64,000 bases of DNA, from the NCBI GenBank assembly GCA_029783825.1, contig JAREIK010003115.1, forward strand, positions 58,201 to 122,200. Direction: 5' to 3'. Origin of the DNA: Sapria himalayana (Eukaryota > Streptophyta > Magnoliopsida > Malpighiales > Rafflesiaceae). How positions within the stretch are numbered: the first letter of the stretch is position 1; every line of letters begins with the position of its first letter. The notes under the pieces were generated by a model. That model made no database searches. It had not been told where the DNA came from and saw only the letters and a list, made by a program, of their open reading frames with translations. Both the position numbers and the translations under genes were made by a program. Shown piece by piece: positions 13,850-29,100 of the stretch.

Positions 13850-14640
13850 CCATGGAAAAATAAGCTGCTGCTGTCAGATTAGAACCAACACCCTTAACTT
13901 CTTGTATTAGAAAAGTAATATCATCAAATCAAACATTGTTACAAAATGAAAGGCAGACAAAAGGTAGACATTATCACACTAACCTTGGTCAAAAGTAAAG
14001 TTGCCCATGAAGCAAATGCAAACGATATTAGGTGTAATGAATAAACTAACAGTTTTGAAGGATATATGAAAATTGAACAAATTCGATATCCTAGTATAAT
14101 AATTAATCAACATGTAATTATAACATAAGAAGAATAGAATTAATAAAAGATATTCGGGAGAGTCTCCTAGCTAATATCTGATTGATATAAATTAAGAAAA
14201 TTGTTGAGTAGTAGATTCCAAGGACTCACTTCCATTTTGTCCTGGCAGTTTAAGTCAATCCTAGGTAGACAATTCCTCCTATCACCTGCCCAAGTGGATA
14301 CCTAATTTTAATTAATGTTAAGAATAGTTAGCTTAAATATTTTAATAAAATCAATCGAAACAAAATTATCTTGTGTGAGATTAATTTAAATTACCCAGTT
14401 CGATCATCAAACCTATTCCAAATATCATATATTCCATTTTTGTCAAAAACTAAAAGCATGGACAAATAACACAACAAATGAAAACTCAAAATGAGGTCTT
14501 CAAATTGAAAGAACATCGATTAGGTTATGTATCATTATAATTCATGTTTCAGAAAATATAGAAAAAAGATGAATCGAAAAGGCAAGAACACCAATCAGAA
14601 TTAGAATGATGAAGCATAACACTACCAAAAATATTCTGTA
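13850..14640 (-). pseudogene. Captured fragment of STT3 oligosaccharyltransferase subunit gene (exons and introns)
   Basis: Minus-strand pieces match plant STT3, the catalytic ER-membrane subunit of oligosaccharyltransferase, in order. (1) About 14636-14530 reads LILIGVLAFSIHLFSIFSET, the first membrane segment leading to the family's 'RLFSV..ESIIHEFDP'. (2) Exon 14449-14395 gives KNGIYDIWNRFDDRTG, with AG before it and GTAA after. (3) Exon 14301 to about 14230 continues YPLGQVIGGIVYLGLT, then a stop where Leu is expected, then TARTKW. (4) About 14079-13984 reads FKTVSLFITPN then, after a one-base shift, SFAFASWATLLLTK, ending at a GT donor. (5) 13900-13851 reads EVKGVGSNLTAAAYFSM after an AG acceptor. 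Introns are kept, so this is a DNA-level copy, not a retrocopy. The catalytic WWD region is absent. It is sense relative to the transposase genes and about 1.5 kb from the element's 5' end. Confidence 0.85.
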
Positions 14641-14689
14641 AGTAGATTGCCTTCTTGATGCTATTTTACTCAGCCACCGATTAGGTTAT

Positions 14690-16101
14690 TGTTTATGTTT
14701 AACTTGTTAAATTTTAAAATATTAATATTTATTTATTTATTAATTATGTTAAGATTACATATTTTATATTAAATTTAATATTATTTTTTATTTTCTTTTT
14801 AATATACTATAATAATTTACTAAATACTTTAATTCTTATAAATTTTAGTTGAGGCAAAAATAAACATTGAATTAAAATCAACATGGGGTCAATTTGGTAG
14901 TGATTTTCAAAAGTGTTAACAGGACTAAAAATAATTTTAAGTGTGTTTAGGAGAAAAAAATATTATTAGTAATATTAAAAAAAAATTAAACCCTAAAAAA
15001 CACCTAAATTATTGTTTTAATAAGCACTTTGAGATATTTCTATTATAACGTGAAATATTTTTGGATGAAATTAAAACATCAATATATTTATCCTTAAATA
15101 TCAATTTGTTTTATTTTAAATTTTATGAAAAATATAATTTTTTTAATAATTCAAAAATTTCAAATCTTTTAGTAATAAATTTTATAATAAATTCCTATAA
15201 TCATTAAATTTTTTTTAAGTTATATTAATATAAATATTTACTTGTTTATTTATTAATTCAAATTTTCTATGAATATTTTTTTATTATCAAACAAATAATG
15301 ATTTTAGGTTTTTATTAAAAAAAATATTTATGTATGTTTATAAATTATTTCAAATATTTTAAAAAATGTTTTAAGTATAAAATTAATTATTTAATGTATT
15401 AATTAATACAAGTATTTAAATATCTTTATTAATTAATTCAAATAATATTTTGTATATTTTTTTAAAATTTTATAATCATAAAAATATTTATTTTAGTCTT
15501 TCTTAATATAAATTTGTATCCGTATTTATATATTTATGAAATTATTTATTTATATTATTCTATTTTTATAATTATATGAAGAAAAGGAATCTTTCAAGGA
15601 TCCCTCATCCATAAACCATGACAAACCATTAAGATACAAAAATACATCAAATATTAAAATAAATAATATATAAAAAAATAATTTAGTATAAATTAACAAC
15701 GCTATACTAGGAAAAATCCCTAGATAAATGCATATATTTTGTGAAAATTATAATTTAAGGACTAATCGGGTGATATTAATATATAATTGTACAAATATTT
15801 TTCTTGATAATGATTTATTGAGGGATTTTTTGTTAAGCTAATTAACTAGGGAAAATCCATATATAAAGTCTTTGCTAAACTTGTCGTGAATGTTTGTACC
15901 AAAATCAATGAAAATATTATCTAGAGATATTCTTAAATCAAAAATTTCAATCTCTAATCCATCACACATCCATCACAAATTTATCATTCAATATAAAATC
16001 AAGCACCTCTTGCGGTTCCCTAGTTAATCCCTCGCAAATTAGCTAGGGATTATATCACTAGCAAAATTTCAAACTAACTAAACAGATAATTTCTAGTAGT
16101 G
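14690..16101 (-). repeat. 5' terminal region of CACTA element a
   Basis: AT-rich sequence ending in CTAGTTAATCCCTCGCAAATTAGCTAGGGATT and the TIR. It is clearly related to 41900-44257, and to 55625-57700 in reverse complement. For example, ATATTTATTTTAGTCTTTCTTAAT near 15485 corresponds to AATAGTTATTTTAGTCCTTATTAAT near 43190, and the AAGGAATCTTTCAAGGATCCC..CATAAACCAT block near 15585 recurs near 43290. This shared 5' end defines one element family in the window. The STT3 copy begins immediately inside it. Confidence 0.8.
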
Positions 16102-17549
16102 TAGACCGATAGATTTATTGGCAGATAAATATATAGAGAGATATATATATAGATAGACAAATATATGTATAAATATATACATATATAATAAGATAGATAG
16201 ACAAATATATAGATATATAAATAGACAAATAGATAGATAGACGAAAAGATAGAAATAAAGAAAGACATGTAGATATATAGAAAGATAGATAGACAAATTG
16301 ATAGATTGATAGATAGATAGATAGATAGATAAAAATGAGATAGCGCAACAGATAGATAGATTAATAGAAAGACATATAGATAGACAGATAGACAGACAGA
16401 TAAATAGATAGAGAGATAGACAAATAGATAGATAGATAGATAAATAGATAGACATATAGATAGATAAACAAACAGATAGATTGATAGATAGATAAATAGT
16501 TAGATAGATAAATAGTTAAATAGATAGAGAGACAGATAGACAGAGAGACAGACAGACATATAGACATACGAATAGTTAGACAGATAGATAAATAGTTATA
16601 AAGATAGATAGACAGAGAGATAGATAGACAGATAGTTATAAAGATAGACAGATTGAAAGATAGATAAACAGACAAATAAACATGCAGATAGAAAGACAAA
16701 AAGAAAAATAGTTAGATATGTAGATAAATAAATAGATAGAAAAATATATGGATAGTTAGATTAATAGATATATAGATGGATAGAAAGATAGATAGATAGA
16801 AAGAAGGATAGATAGACATATAGAAGGATTGATAGACAAATATATAGACAAATATATAGACAAATAAATTAATAGATAGATAGATCTATAGATAGACAGA
16901 TAGAAAGATATTTAGATAGACAATTCAATAGATATAAATATAGATAGATAGATAGACAGATAGATAGACATAGATACATAGATTGATATATGCACAGATA
17001 GGTAGATATATTTTTTATAAATAAAAAGATAGACAAATAGATAGATAGCTAGATAGATAGATAGATAGATTGATAGATAGATATATAGATATATAGATAG
17101 ATAGATCGATAAATAGATAGATACACAAATAGATAGATAAATCGATAAATAGATAGATAGACAGAAAGATATATAGAAAGATAGACAGAGAAAAAGATAT
17201 ATATTTAGATAGATAGATACACATATTGATAGACACATCGATAGAAAAAAATTTAGACTACTAGATAAATAGATAGATAGACATACAAATAGAGAAAGAG
17301 ATATAAAGATAGATATACAAAATGATAGATAGATAGAAAAATAGATTGATAGACAAATAGGTAGACAAATATATAGGCATATTTATAGATAAATAGATAG
17401 ATATATAGATAGATACACTTAAAGATAGATAGATAAAAAGGTAGATAGATTAATTAAATGATTGATAGATAGGTAGATATATAGATATATTGTCACAATG
17501 ATAGATAGATAGATAGAAGGTAGGCAGGCAGATAGATAGATATATATAT

Positions 17550-17592
<43 letters not shown>

Positions 17593-20500
17593 CACATAGA
17601 TAGATACATAGATAGACAGATAGATAGATAGATAGACAGATAGATAGATAAACAATTAGATAGATATATAGATTGATAGACAAAAATATAGACATTTAGA
17701 TAGACAAATAGATAGATAGATAGATAGTTAGATAGAAAGATAGATACTTAGATAGATAGATAGGTGGATAGATAGGTTAGATAGATAAATAAATAGATAG
17801 ATAGATAGGTGGATAGATAGGTTAGATAGATAAATAGATAGATAGATAAATAGATAGATAGATAGATAGACAGATAGATAGACAGATAGTAAGATAGTTT
17901 GCCAGCAAATAGATAGATAGATAGGTAGATAAACAGATATATAAATTGTTAGACAAATGGATAAAAATATTGATTGATTGATGGAAAAAAAGATAGATAT
18001 ATAGATAGATAGATAGATAGACATATAGATAGACAAATAGATAGATAGATTGATTGATTTATTGAATGATAAATAGAGAGAGATCAATAAATAGATAAAT
18101 AGACAGATCGATAAAAGATATATAGACAGATAAAAAGATAGACAATTAGATTGATAGATATGCATATTGATAGACAGATCAATAAACATATAATTATATC
18201 AGATAGATAAATAGATAGATAGACACATAAATAGAGAAATAAATAGTTAGATAGATATAAAGTTCGATAGTCACAAAGATCGACATATATAAAAAAGATA
18301 GATAAACAAATAGATAGATAGATATATAGACATATAGATAGATAAATAGATAGGTAGATTGATTAATACACTTATAGATATATAGATAAAGAAAAAGGTA
18401 GATACATTAATAGTCAGAAAGATAGGCAAATAGATATATAAATATATAGAAAGATATATAGTGAAATAGATAGACAGATTGACACTCTTATAGATAGATA
18501 GATAGATAGAATGATAGATTGACAAATAGATAGTTTGATAGATTGATAGATATATATATATAGATAAATAGATAGATAGATAAGCAAATAGATAAATCTA
18601 TATATAGATAGACAAAAATATAGACATTTAGATAGATAGATAGAAAGAAAGAAATATAGATAGATAAAGAAATAGATATATTGCTAGATTGATGGATAGT
18701 TAGATAGATAGATAGATAGATAGATAAATAAATAGATAAACATATAGAAAGATAGACAAATAGATATATAAATATATAGAAAGATATGTAGTCAAATAGA
18801 TAAAAAATAGATAGATAGAATGACACACATATAGATAGATAATAGATAGATAGAATGATAGATAGATAGTTAGAGAGATAGATATATAGATAGATAAATA
18901 GATAGTTAAATAGAGAGATATATAGATAGATAAATAGGCATAAAGATTGACAAATATAAAGATAGTAATATAGATAGATAGATAGATAGATAGATTGATT
19001 AATTGATTGATTGATAGAAAAATAGATTGATTGATTGATAAAAAAATATAGTAGTTAGATAGATAAATAGATAGATAGATAGAGAGATATATTGAGAGAT
19101 ATATTGACATTTAGATAGATAGATAGATAGATAGAAAAATTGATATATAAAGAGATAAATAGATAGATAGACAAATAAAAAGTCAGATAGCCTTAGAGAT
19201 ACAATGGTAGACAGATAGATAGGTAGATAGATAGATATATAAATAGACATATCAATATATAGATAGATAGATGAAGTGATAGACAGATAAATAGATATTC
19301 ATATTAAGAAACACATTGAAAGATAGATATACAGATAGATAAACTAATAAATATACAAATAGATAGAAAGATAGATAGACAGTAAGATAAACAGATAGTA
19401 AATAGATATATTGATCGTTAAATAAATAGACCAATAATTAAACATATGAATATATAGATATATAGATATATAAATAGATAGATAGATAAACTTATAGATA
19501 GATAGATTAACAAATAGAAAGACAAATTATTAGACTGATAACTAGATAGATAGATAGAAAAATATATAGACAAATAGATAGATAAAAAGATACATAGACA
19601 AATAGGTATATAAATATATAGATAGAAAGAAAGATAAATAGATATATATACACATAGTTAGTTAGATAGATAATAAAATAGAGAGATAAATAGATATATA
19701 GAAAAATATTAAGTTAGTATGATATAAAGATATTTACATGGATAGATAACAAGATAGAAAAAAAGATAAATAGACAAATAGATTGACAAATAGATGGACA
19801 GATAGATAAATAGATTGAAAGTCAAATGGATAGATAGATAATTAGAAAGATAGATATAAAGATAGTTAGATAGATATTTAGATTGGTAGATAAAATAACA
19901 TATAGACATATTAATAGATAGAAGGATAGAAAAATATATAGATAGATATTTAGATAGATAGATATATAGATAGGTAGATAGATACACATATAGAAAGACA
20001 AATATATTGACAAATAGATAGAAATAACTATAGATAGATAGAAAGATAGACACATAGATAGATAGACAGACATATAAATAGGCAAATAGATAGATAGATA
20101 TATAGTCACATAGATAGATAGATAGATATATATATATATATATAGTCACATAGATGGATAGGAGAGATAGTTAGACATATAGATAGATAGAATGACAGAT
20201 ATATTGATTGTTTGATAGATAAATAAATAGATAGCTAGATAATAGATAGATAGATAGATAGACTGATAATAGATAGATAGATAGATAGATAAATAGATCA
20301 ATAAATAGATAGATAGATAGACTAATAGTTATAAAAAGATATATAGACAAATAGATAGTTAGATATATTATCAGATTTATAGATAAATAGATAGTTATAT
20401 AAATACATAGATAGATAGATAGATAGGCAAATAGATAGTCATATATATAGAAATATATATAGACATATGGATAGACAGACAGATAGAAAGATAGATAGAT

Positions 20501-22049
20501 AAATAGAAAGCTAGATATATAGATATTTGGATAGATAGAGAGATAGATAGATGGATAAATAGACGAATAGATAGAGATATAAATTGACAGATAGATATAC
20601 AGTTAAATAGATAGATAAATAGATAGATACATAGCCAGATCGGTAAATCGATTGATAGACATTATGATAATTAAATAGAAAGATCTATATATAGATTGAT
20701 AGATAGATTATTAGTAAAATTGAAAGATAGATTGATAGAGAGATTGATAGACAGATCAATAGATTAATTGATAAACAGATAGATAGAGATAAAGATATAC
20801 AGATAGTTAAATAGATATAGACAAATAGTTAGATAAATAGATTGCCAAATATATAGATAGTTAGATAGATAGATAGATAGACAAATAAATAGAAATATAG
20901 ATAGACAGATAGATAGAAAGAAAGATAGAAAAATAGTTAGACAGATACATAGACATCTTGATATATTGATAGATATGTAGATATATAGATAGATACAAAG
21001 ATAGATAGACAACTAGATTGACAAATAGACAGATTAATTGATTGATTGAAAGATTGATATACAAATAGATAGACACATAGATAATAGATAAATAGAAAGA
21101 TAGAATGATAGCTAGATAGATAAATATATAGATAGATAGATAAATAGATATATAGATAGATAGATACATAGATAGAGATATAAATAGAAATAAAGATAAA
21201 TAGATAGATAGATAAATAAATAGACTAAAAGATAGAAAGCGATAAAGATAGACATATTGATAGACAGAGATTTAGACAAATAGATAGACATATAGATAGA
21301 CAGATAGATCGATAGATAGATAGATGGATAGATAGATAGACATATTAATTGACAGATAGATAGATAGATAGATAGAAAGATAGACATAGAGATAGATAGA
21401 TAAATAAATAGATTGATTGATAGAAAGATAAAGATAAAGATATATAGATAGATATATATATATATAAACAAAGATATAGTTAGATAGATAGCCAAATAGA
21501 TAGATAGATACATAGTCAAATAGATAGACAAATAGATAGATAGAATGATGGATAGATAAATAGATATATAATCAAATAGATCTACATATATATAGAAAGA
21601 TGGATTGACAGATAGATATTCAAATACAAAGTCAAATAAATAGATAAATAAAAATATATAGAGAGAGTAAAATAGATAAAAAAATTGTTAGACAGATATA
21701 TTGACAGTCATAAAGATAGATAAGTAGATAAATAGATTGATAGACAGAAATAAAGATATATACATATACAGAGAGATAGACAAATAAATGGACAAATAGA
21801 TAAACATATATATAGATAGATATATAGACAAATAGATAGACAAATAGATAGACAAATAAATAGATAGATAGTTAGATATATAGATAGATATATAGATATA
21901 TAGACATATAGATTGATAAATAAATAGATAGATAGATGGATAGAAAGATAGATAGTCAAAAAATATATACAAAAAGATAGGCTGATAGATAGATTGGTAG
22001 ATAGACAAATAGATATTTATATATATATGACAGATAAATAGATAGATAG

Positions 22050-22181
22050 GTAGATAAATAGACAGATAAATATTTAGAAAGATAGATCGATAAATAAATA
22101 GATAGAAAGATAGATAGATACTTAGTTAGATAGGTAGATAGATAGTTAGACAGATAGACAGATAGATAGATAGACAGATAG

Positions 22182-22214
<33 letters not shown>

Positions 22215-22835
22215 AAGATATAGATTGATGGAAAGATAGACAAATAGTTAGATAAATACATAGACAAAAAGATAAAAAGTTAGAAAAATAGTAAGACAGA
22301 AAGATAGCCATAAAGAGAGAAAGTTAGAAAAATAGATAGACATAATGATAGACAAATAGATTAATAGATAATTATATATATATATAGATAGATAGATTGA
22401 TAGATTGATAGATATATTAACAAATAGATAGATACATAGATAGCTAGACAGATAGATTGACATATACATAGACACATAGATTGACAAATAGTTAGACATA
22501 TAAATATATAGATAGATAGATAGATCAAAAGTTAGATAGATAAATAGATAGATAGACAGATAGATAGATAGACATATAGATAGAGAGATAGATAGAAAGA
22601 TAGATAGATAAATAGATAGATAGATAAATAGATATAGATTTAGATAGACAAATAGATCGATAGACAAATAGATAGATAGATAGATATATAGATAGACAAA
22701 TAGATACACAAAGAGATAGACAAATAGATAAAGAGATTGATAGATAGATACATATACAAAGAGATAGACAAATAGATAAATATATAGATATATAGACAAA
22801 TAGAGAGACAAATAAATAGATAGATAGATATATCG

Positions 22836-22888
<53 letters not shown>

Positions 22889-23156
22889 GATAGATAGATA
22901 AATAGATAGATGTTTGGATGTATGGATCGAAATATAGATGGACAAAAAAATACACAAAAAGATAGACTGAAATTTAGATAGGTAGATAGACAAATATATA
23001 GATAGATATATAAATATGACAAATAAATACATAGATAGATTGAAAGATAAATAGATAGATAAATATAGAAAGATAGATCGATAAATAAATAGATAGAAAG
23101 ATAGATAGATACTTAGATAGATAGATAGATAGATAGATATAAAGATAGACAAAGAG

Positions 23157-23196
<40 letters not shown>

Positions 23197-23560
23197 ACAT
23201 ATAGATTGATGGAAAGATTGACAAATAGTTAGATATATAGATAGACATAAATATAAAAAGTTTAAAAATTTGTAAGACAAAAAGATAGTGAGAAAGATAG
23301 AAAGTTAGAAAAATAAATAGACATAAAGATTGACAAAAATATTGACAGATAGTTATATAGATACATAGATAGATAGAAAGATAGATAGATTGACAAATAG
23401 ATAGATAGATAGATAGTTAGACCGATATATTGACATATATACAGACACATAGATTGACAAATAGTTAGACATATAAATATATAGATAGATAGATAGATTA
23501 AAAGTTAGATAGATAGACAGATAGATAGCCATATAGATAGACATATGGATAGAGAGAGAG
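22050..23560. repeat. About 0.98-kb higher-order repeat inside the GATA array
   Basis: Matching landmarks: GAAAGATAGATCGATAAATA at 22077 and 23068 (offset 991); GATTGATGGAAAGAT just after a (TA)n(CA)n block at 22223 and 23213 (990); CATATAAATATATAG leading to an AAAAGTTAGATAGAT motif at 22497 and 23470 (973). The order of rare non-GATA motifs is the same in both copies, so this is duplication of a block and not chance similarity of simple repeat. Confidence 0.8.
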
Positions 23561-23748
23561 AAAGATAGATAAATAGATAGTTAGATAGATAGATAGATAT
23601 ACAAATAGATAGACATATAGATAGACAAATAGATAGATAGACAGATAGATAAATAGATAAACATATAAATAGATAGATAGATAGATAGATAGAAAATAAG
23701 ATAGGTAGATAGACAAATAAATAGTCATATTGATAAATAGATAGTTAG

Positions 23749-23781
<33 letters not shown>

Positions 23782-25249
23782 TAAACACAAATAGATAGAT
23801 AGATATATAGAGAGATAGATATACATATAGATAGATAGATAGATTGATTGATTGATTAATAGATATAAAAATAGTTTGATAGATGGATAGACACACACAC
23901 ACACACATATATATATAGAAATAGATATATAGATAGATAAATAGTTAGATAGATAGATAAACTCATATAGAGATAGATCAATAGACAGACAGATTGATAT
24001 ATACATAGATAGATAGCTAGACACACTGATGGAAAGATATATAGATAGATTGATGGATAGATAGATTGATAGATAGACAGATTGTTTGATTGATTGATTA
24101 ACAAAATGATAAATAGATTTATAGATATATAGATATACATATAGAAAGACAAATAGATAGAAAAATATATAGATTGATTAATAGACAGAAAGATAGACAA
24201 ATAGATAGAGATATAGATGGATAATTAGATAGATAGCAGATAGATAGACAAATAGATACATACATAGATAAATAGAAATATAAATAGATAGATAGATAAA
24301 TAGATAGAAATATAGACAAATAGATAGACAGATAGATAGATAGATAGTTAGTGTGTTAGATAGATAAATAAATAGATAGATAGTTTGTCAGATAGATATA
24401 GAGATAGATAGATAGACAGATAGAAAGATTAATAGATAAACAGATAGACATTTAGATAGATAGATAGATATATAAATAGATCAATAAATAGATAGTTACA
24501 CAAATAGTTAGATAGATAGATAGATAGATAGACAGACATATAGTTAGAAAAGAAAGTTACTTAGTTATATAAATGGATAGATAGATAAATAAATAGATAG
24601 ATAGAAATATAGATAGATAGCTAGCTAAACAGATAGTTTAACATATAGATTGACAAATAGATAGATAGCTAGATTAACAAAAAGTTAGTACAAATAAATA
24701 TATAGATAGATAGACAGACAGACAGATAGATAGAAAGATTGATACAAAAATATACTGATAGATGCATAGATATATAGATGGAAAGATATAATTATATAGA
24801 TATATAGATAAAAATAAAAGTTAAAATAATAGAAAGATTTATAGATAGACAAATATATAGATGGATAGTTAAATAGATAGATAGATAGAAAGATAATTAA
24901 ATAGATAAATAGATTTAAAAAAATATTAATACACAAATTGATAGATAGATTGATAGACTGATTGATAGATAGATTGATAGATAGATTAATATAAAGGTTG
25001 CTAAATTACGTTATAGACAAATTAATAGATATATTAATAAACTAATTGATAAACAGAGCCATAGAGAGAAAATAGCTACACAGATTGATAGATAGATAGA
25101 TAGACCGACAGATAGACAGACAGATAGACAGATAGATAGACAGACAGATAGACAGATAGACAGATAGATAGATAGATAAATAAATAGTTAGATGGATATA
25201 TAGATAGATAGATGGATAGATTGAAAATAGACAGATAGATAGACAATCA

Positions 25250-26885
25250 AATAGATAAATAGATAGACAGACATATAGACAAAAGATTGATAAATAGATA
25301 GACAAACTGATAGATAGATAGATATATAGATAAAAAGGTAATTAGACATGAAAATACAAAGTCATAAAAAGATTGATAGACAGGTAAATAGACAAATAAA
25401 AAGACAAAATAAAGATAGATTGACACATAGATTGTTGGATAGATAGATAAATAGATATTTGGATATATAGACGGATAGACAAACATATAGATAGAAAGAT
25501 GGATATATAGAAGGTTAGATGGATGTATAGATAGATAGAAAAATAGACAATCTGATAGATATATACACATATAAATAGATAGATAGATAGTTAGTTAGTT
25601 AGATTGATAGATGAATGATAGATAAATTCATAATTAGATTGATCAGATAGATTATAGGGAGATTGATAGCTAAATTGATAGATAGATTGATAGATAAATA
25701 GGTATACTGATCAATATTCTTATAGACAGATTGATAGATATACAGAATGACAAATAGATAGCCATATATATATATATAGACAGATATATAGATAGACAGA
25801 TAGATAGATAGATCGACATATAGATATACAGGCAGATAGCTAGATAGTTAGCTAGATAGATAGACATATAAATAGATAGATATAGAATATATAGATAGAT
25901 ATATATGTATATTAATCGATAGAAAGATAGATAGATATATATGCACATAGATAGATAGATAGATCATTAGATAAATAGATAGACAGAAAGATAGATAGAT
26001 TTGTAGACAAATAGATTGACAGATATATAAAGAGTTTGATATATAGATAGATAGATAGATAGAAAGAAAACACATATATAGACAGATAGATATATAGATA
26101 ACATATATATACACAGTCTTATAGATTGATACATAGATAGATAGATAAATAGATAGATAGACAGATACATAGACTAACATATAGATAAATAGATAGAGAG
26201 ATATAAAATTATATAATTTGATAGACATACATATATAAAGATTAATAGACAGAATGATAGATCAAATAGATCGATAGAGAACCAGACAAACAGACAAACA
26301 GACAAATAGATAGATAGATAGAGAGTTAGATAGATAGATTGACTCAAAGATTGATAAACAATTAGATATACACATGTATAGATAGATAGTTGGATATATA
26401 GACTAGAAAACAGACAAATAGACTATAAGATAGATAAATAAATAGACAAATATATTGATAAATAAATAGTACTATCTATTAGATAGATAAAAGGTAGATA
26501 TTCATAAAAATAGAAAGTCATATAAAAAGAATGATAGACAAGCACATAGACAAATATAAAGACAGATATAAAGATAGATTGACACTTAAATTGTTGGATA
26601 GATAGATGAATAGATAGTTGGATATATAGACGGATAGATAGACAGATAAATAGAAAGACAGATAGATGGATGGATCGATAGACGGATAGATAGACAATCA
26701 GATAGATATATAAACATATAAATAGATAGATAGATAGTTAGATTAATAGATTATTTATAGATAGATTCATAATTTGATTGATCGATAGATTATAGGTAGA
26801 TTAATAGAATAATTGATAGATAGATTGATAGATAAATAGATATATAGATCGATATACATATAGATATACTGATAGATATATAGAC

Positions 26886-26921
<36 letters not shown>

Positions 26922-29100
26922 ATAGATATATAGATAGAGAGATAGATAGACATATAGAAAAAGATATAGATAGATAGATGGATAGATAAATAGACATATA
27001 GATAAACAGATAGATAGAGAAAGATATAGATAGATAATTACATAGATTATTAGATAGATAGATAGACAGATAGATAGATAGATAGATTGTTAGATAGATA
27101 GATAGAAAAAAATATAGACAAATTGGTAGATAGATTTATAGACAAATATATAGAGAGTTTGATATATAGATCTATAGATAGACAAAAAACTAGAAAAATA
27201 GATAGACAAATAGATATACAAATAGTGAGATAGACAAATATACACATATATAGACAGACAGACAGACAAACATATAGATAGATAGATAGACACATATATA
27301 GATAGACTGATAGATAGATACATAAAAAAAGATAGATAAATAGATAGATAAATAGATAGATATACATATACATTGACAAACATATAGATAAATAGATAGA
27401 TATAAAATTAGATAATTTAATAGACAGACATATATAAAGACCGATCAACAAAATGCTAAATAAATACAATGATAGTTAGACAGATAGACCGACAGATAGC
27501 CAAACAAATAGATAGATAGATTGAGAGAGAGGTACATTTAGATAGATAGACAGATAGATAGACAAAGAAATAGTTATACAGATATATAGAGATACAAATG
27601 GATAGATAGATAATTAGACAGACAGCAAGACAATCATAATGATTAATAGATAGGCGGACAAATAGACAAACAGATTGATAAATAGATAGATAGACTAATA
27701 AATAGATAGATAAAAAGACAGATTGACATGCAAATATAAAGTCAGATATATAGATTGATAGATAGGCAGATAGACAAATAGAAATACAGATATAAAGATA
27801 GATAGATTGACACATAGATTGTTGGATAGATAGATGAATAGATAGTTGGATAGATAGACAGATAGATAGATGGATGGATGGATGGAGAGATAGATGGATG
27901 GATGGATGGATAGATTGATTGATTGATAGACAATCAGATAGATATATACACAGATAATAGATAGATAGAAAAATAGATAGTTATATTGGTAGATAGATTC
28001 ATAATTAGAATGATAAATAGATTATAGGTAGATTGGTAAAAAAATTTATAGATAGATTGATAGATAAATAGATATACAGATTGATATATAGATAGATAGA
28101 CTAATATATATACAAATAGATATATAGAAATATAAATATGTAGAAAGAAAAATAGATATGCAGATAGATAGAGAGTTAGATAGATATATAGATATAGATA
28201 TATATATATATATAGTTAGATAGATAGATAGATAGATAGATAGATTAATTGAAAGATTGATCGATTGATTTATAAACAAATTGATTGATAGATTAATAAA
28301 CAAATTGATATACAAAGCCATAGATAGACCAATTGATGGATGGATAGATAGATATACAAATAGATAGATAGATAATTAGATAAACAAATAGATAGCTAGA
28401 TAAATATACAAATAGATATATAGATAGATAGATAAATAGATAGATTGATAGATATATAGACAAATAGATTGATAGATAAATAGACAAATAAATAGACAAA
28501 TAAATAGATAGATAGATTGATTGATTGATAGCCTTATAGATAGATAGAAATATAGATAGATACATAGATAGATAGATAGATAGACAGATATATAGATAGA
28601 TGATAGATAGATATAAGATAGATAGTTATACAATTAAATAGAAAAATAGATAAACAGTGAGATAGACAAAATATATAAACAGATAGATAAATAGGTAGTC
28701 ACATTGGTATATAAAAGATAGACATATATATATATATATATATATATTGATAGATATATAGATAGACAGATTGATTGGCACCTAGATAGACATATAGATA
28801 GACAAATACATAGATATATAAATAAACATACAGATATACAAATAGGTAAAAAGATATATAGACATATAGAAACATGGATTAATAGAAAGAAAGAAAGAAT
28901 AGACAGATAGAATAGATAGATATATACATAGATCGAAAGATAGATAGATTGACACATAGATAGATAGATTGGTAAATAGATAGATAGTCAAATATATACA
29001 GAGTTAGATATAATGATAGATAGATAGATAAATAGCAAGATAGATAGAGAGATAAATATACAAAAGTAATATACATAGATAGGCATATATATAAATAGAT
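25250..29100. repeat. 1.14-1.23-kb higher-order repeat inside the GATA array, about 3-4 copies
   Basis: GATTGACACATAGATTGTTGG-like landmarks start at 25418, 26577 and 27805, with a weaker copy (GATTGACACATAGATAGATAG) at 28947. A second landmark, TTCATAATTAGATTGATCAG followed by GATTATAGG, starts at 25627, 26766 and 27998. Spacings agree (1159/1139, then 1228/1232). Copies differ by substitutions and small changes in GATA copy number. Confidence 0.8.

Larger units (their letters stand above)
2704..16101 (-). mobile_element. Probable CACTA (En/Spm-type) DNA transposon, element a, degenerate
   Basis: The left end begins CACAACAAGAAAATCACAG. The right end, read on the minus strand from 16101, begins CACTACTAGAAATTATCTG. 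The first 22 bases of the two match at 16 positions, and both continue into TTTAG. Between them lie decayed TNP2-like and TNP1-like genes on the minus strand, the usual En/Spm content, so 16101 is the 5' end and 2704 the 3' end. Length is about 13.4 kb, normal for plant CACTA elements. Left subterminal repeats are TTGCAA-type and right ones GCTAGGGA-type. No 3-bp target duplication is visible (TGT on the left, TAG on the right), and the flanking GATA arrays have opposite polarity, so the two ends may have been brought together by rearrangement. All genes are disrupted. Confidence 0.75.

Noticed and set aside
2704..16101. Element a as a clean single insertion into one GATA array
   Set aside because: Flanking arrays have opposite polarity and the 3-bp flanks do not match, so the simple model is not supported even though the termini and gene content agree.
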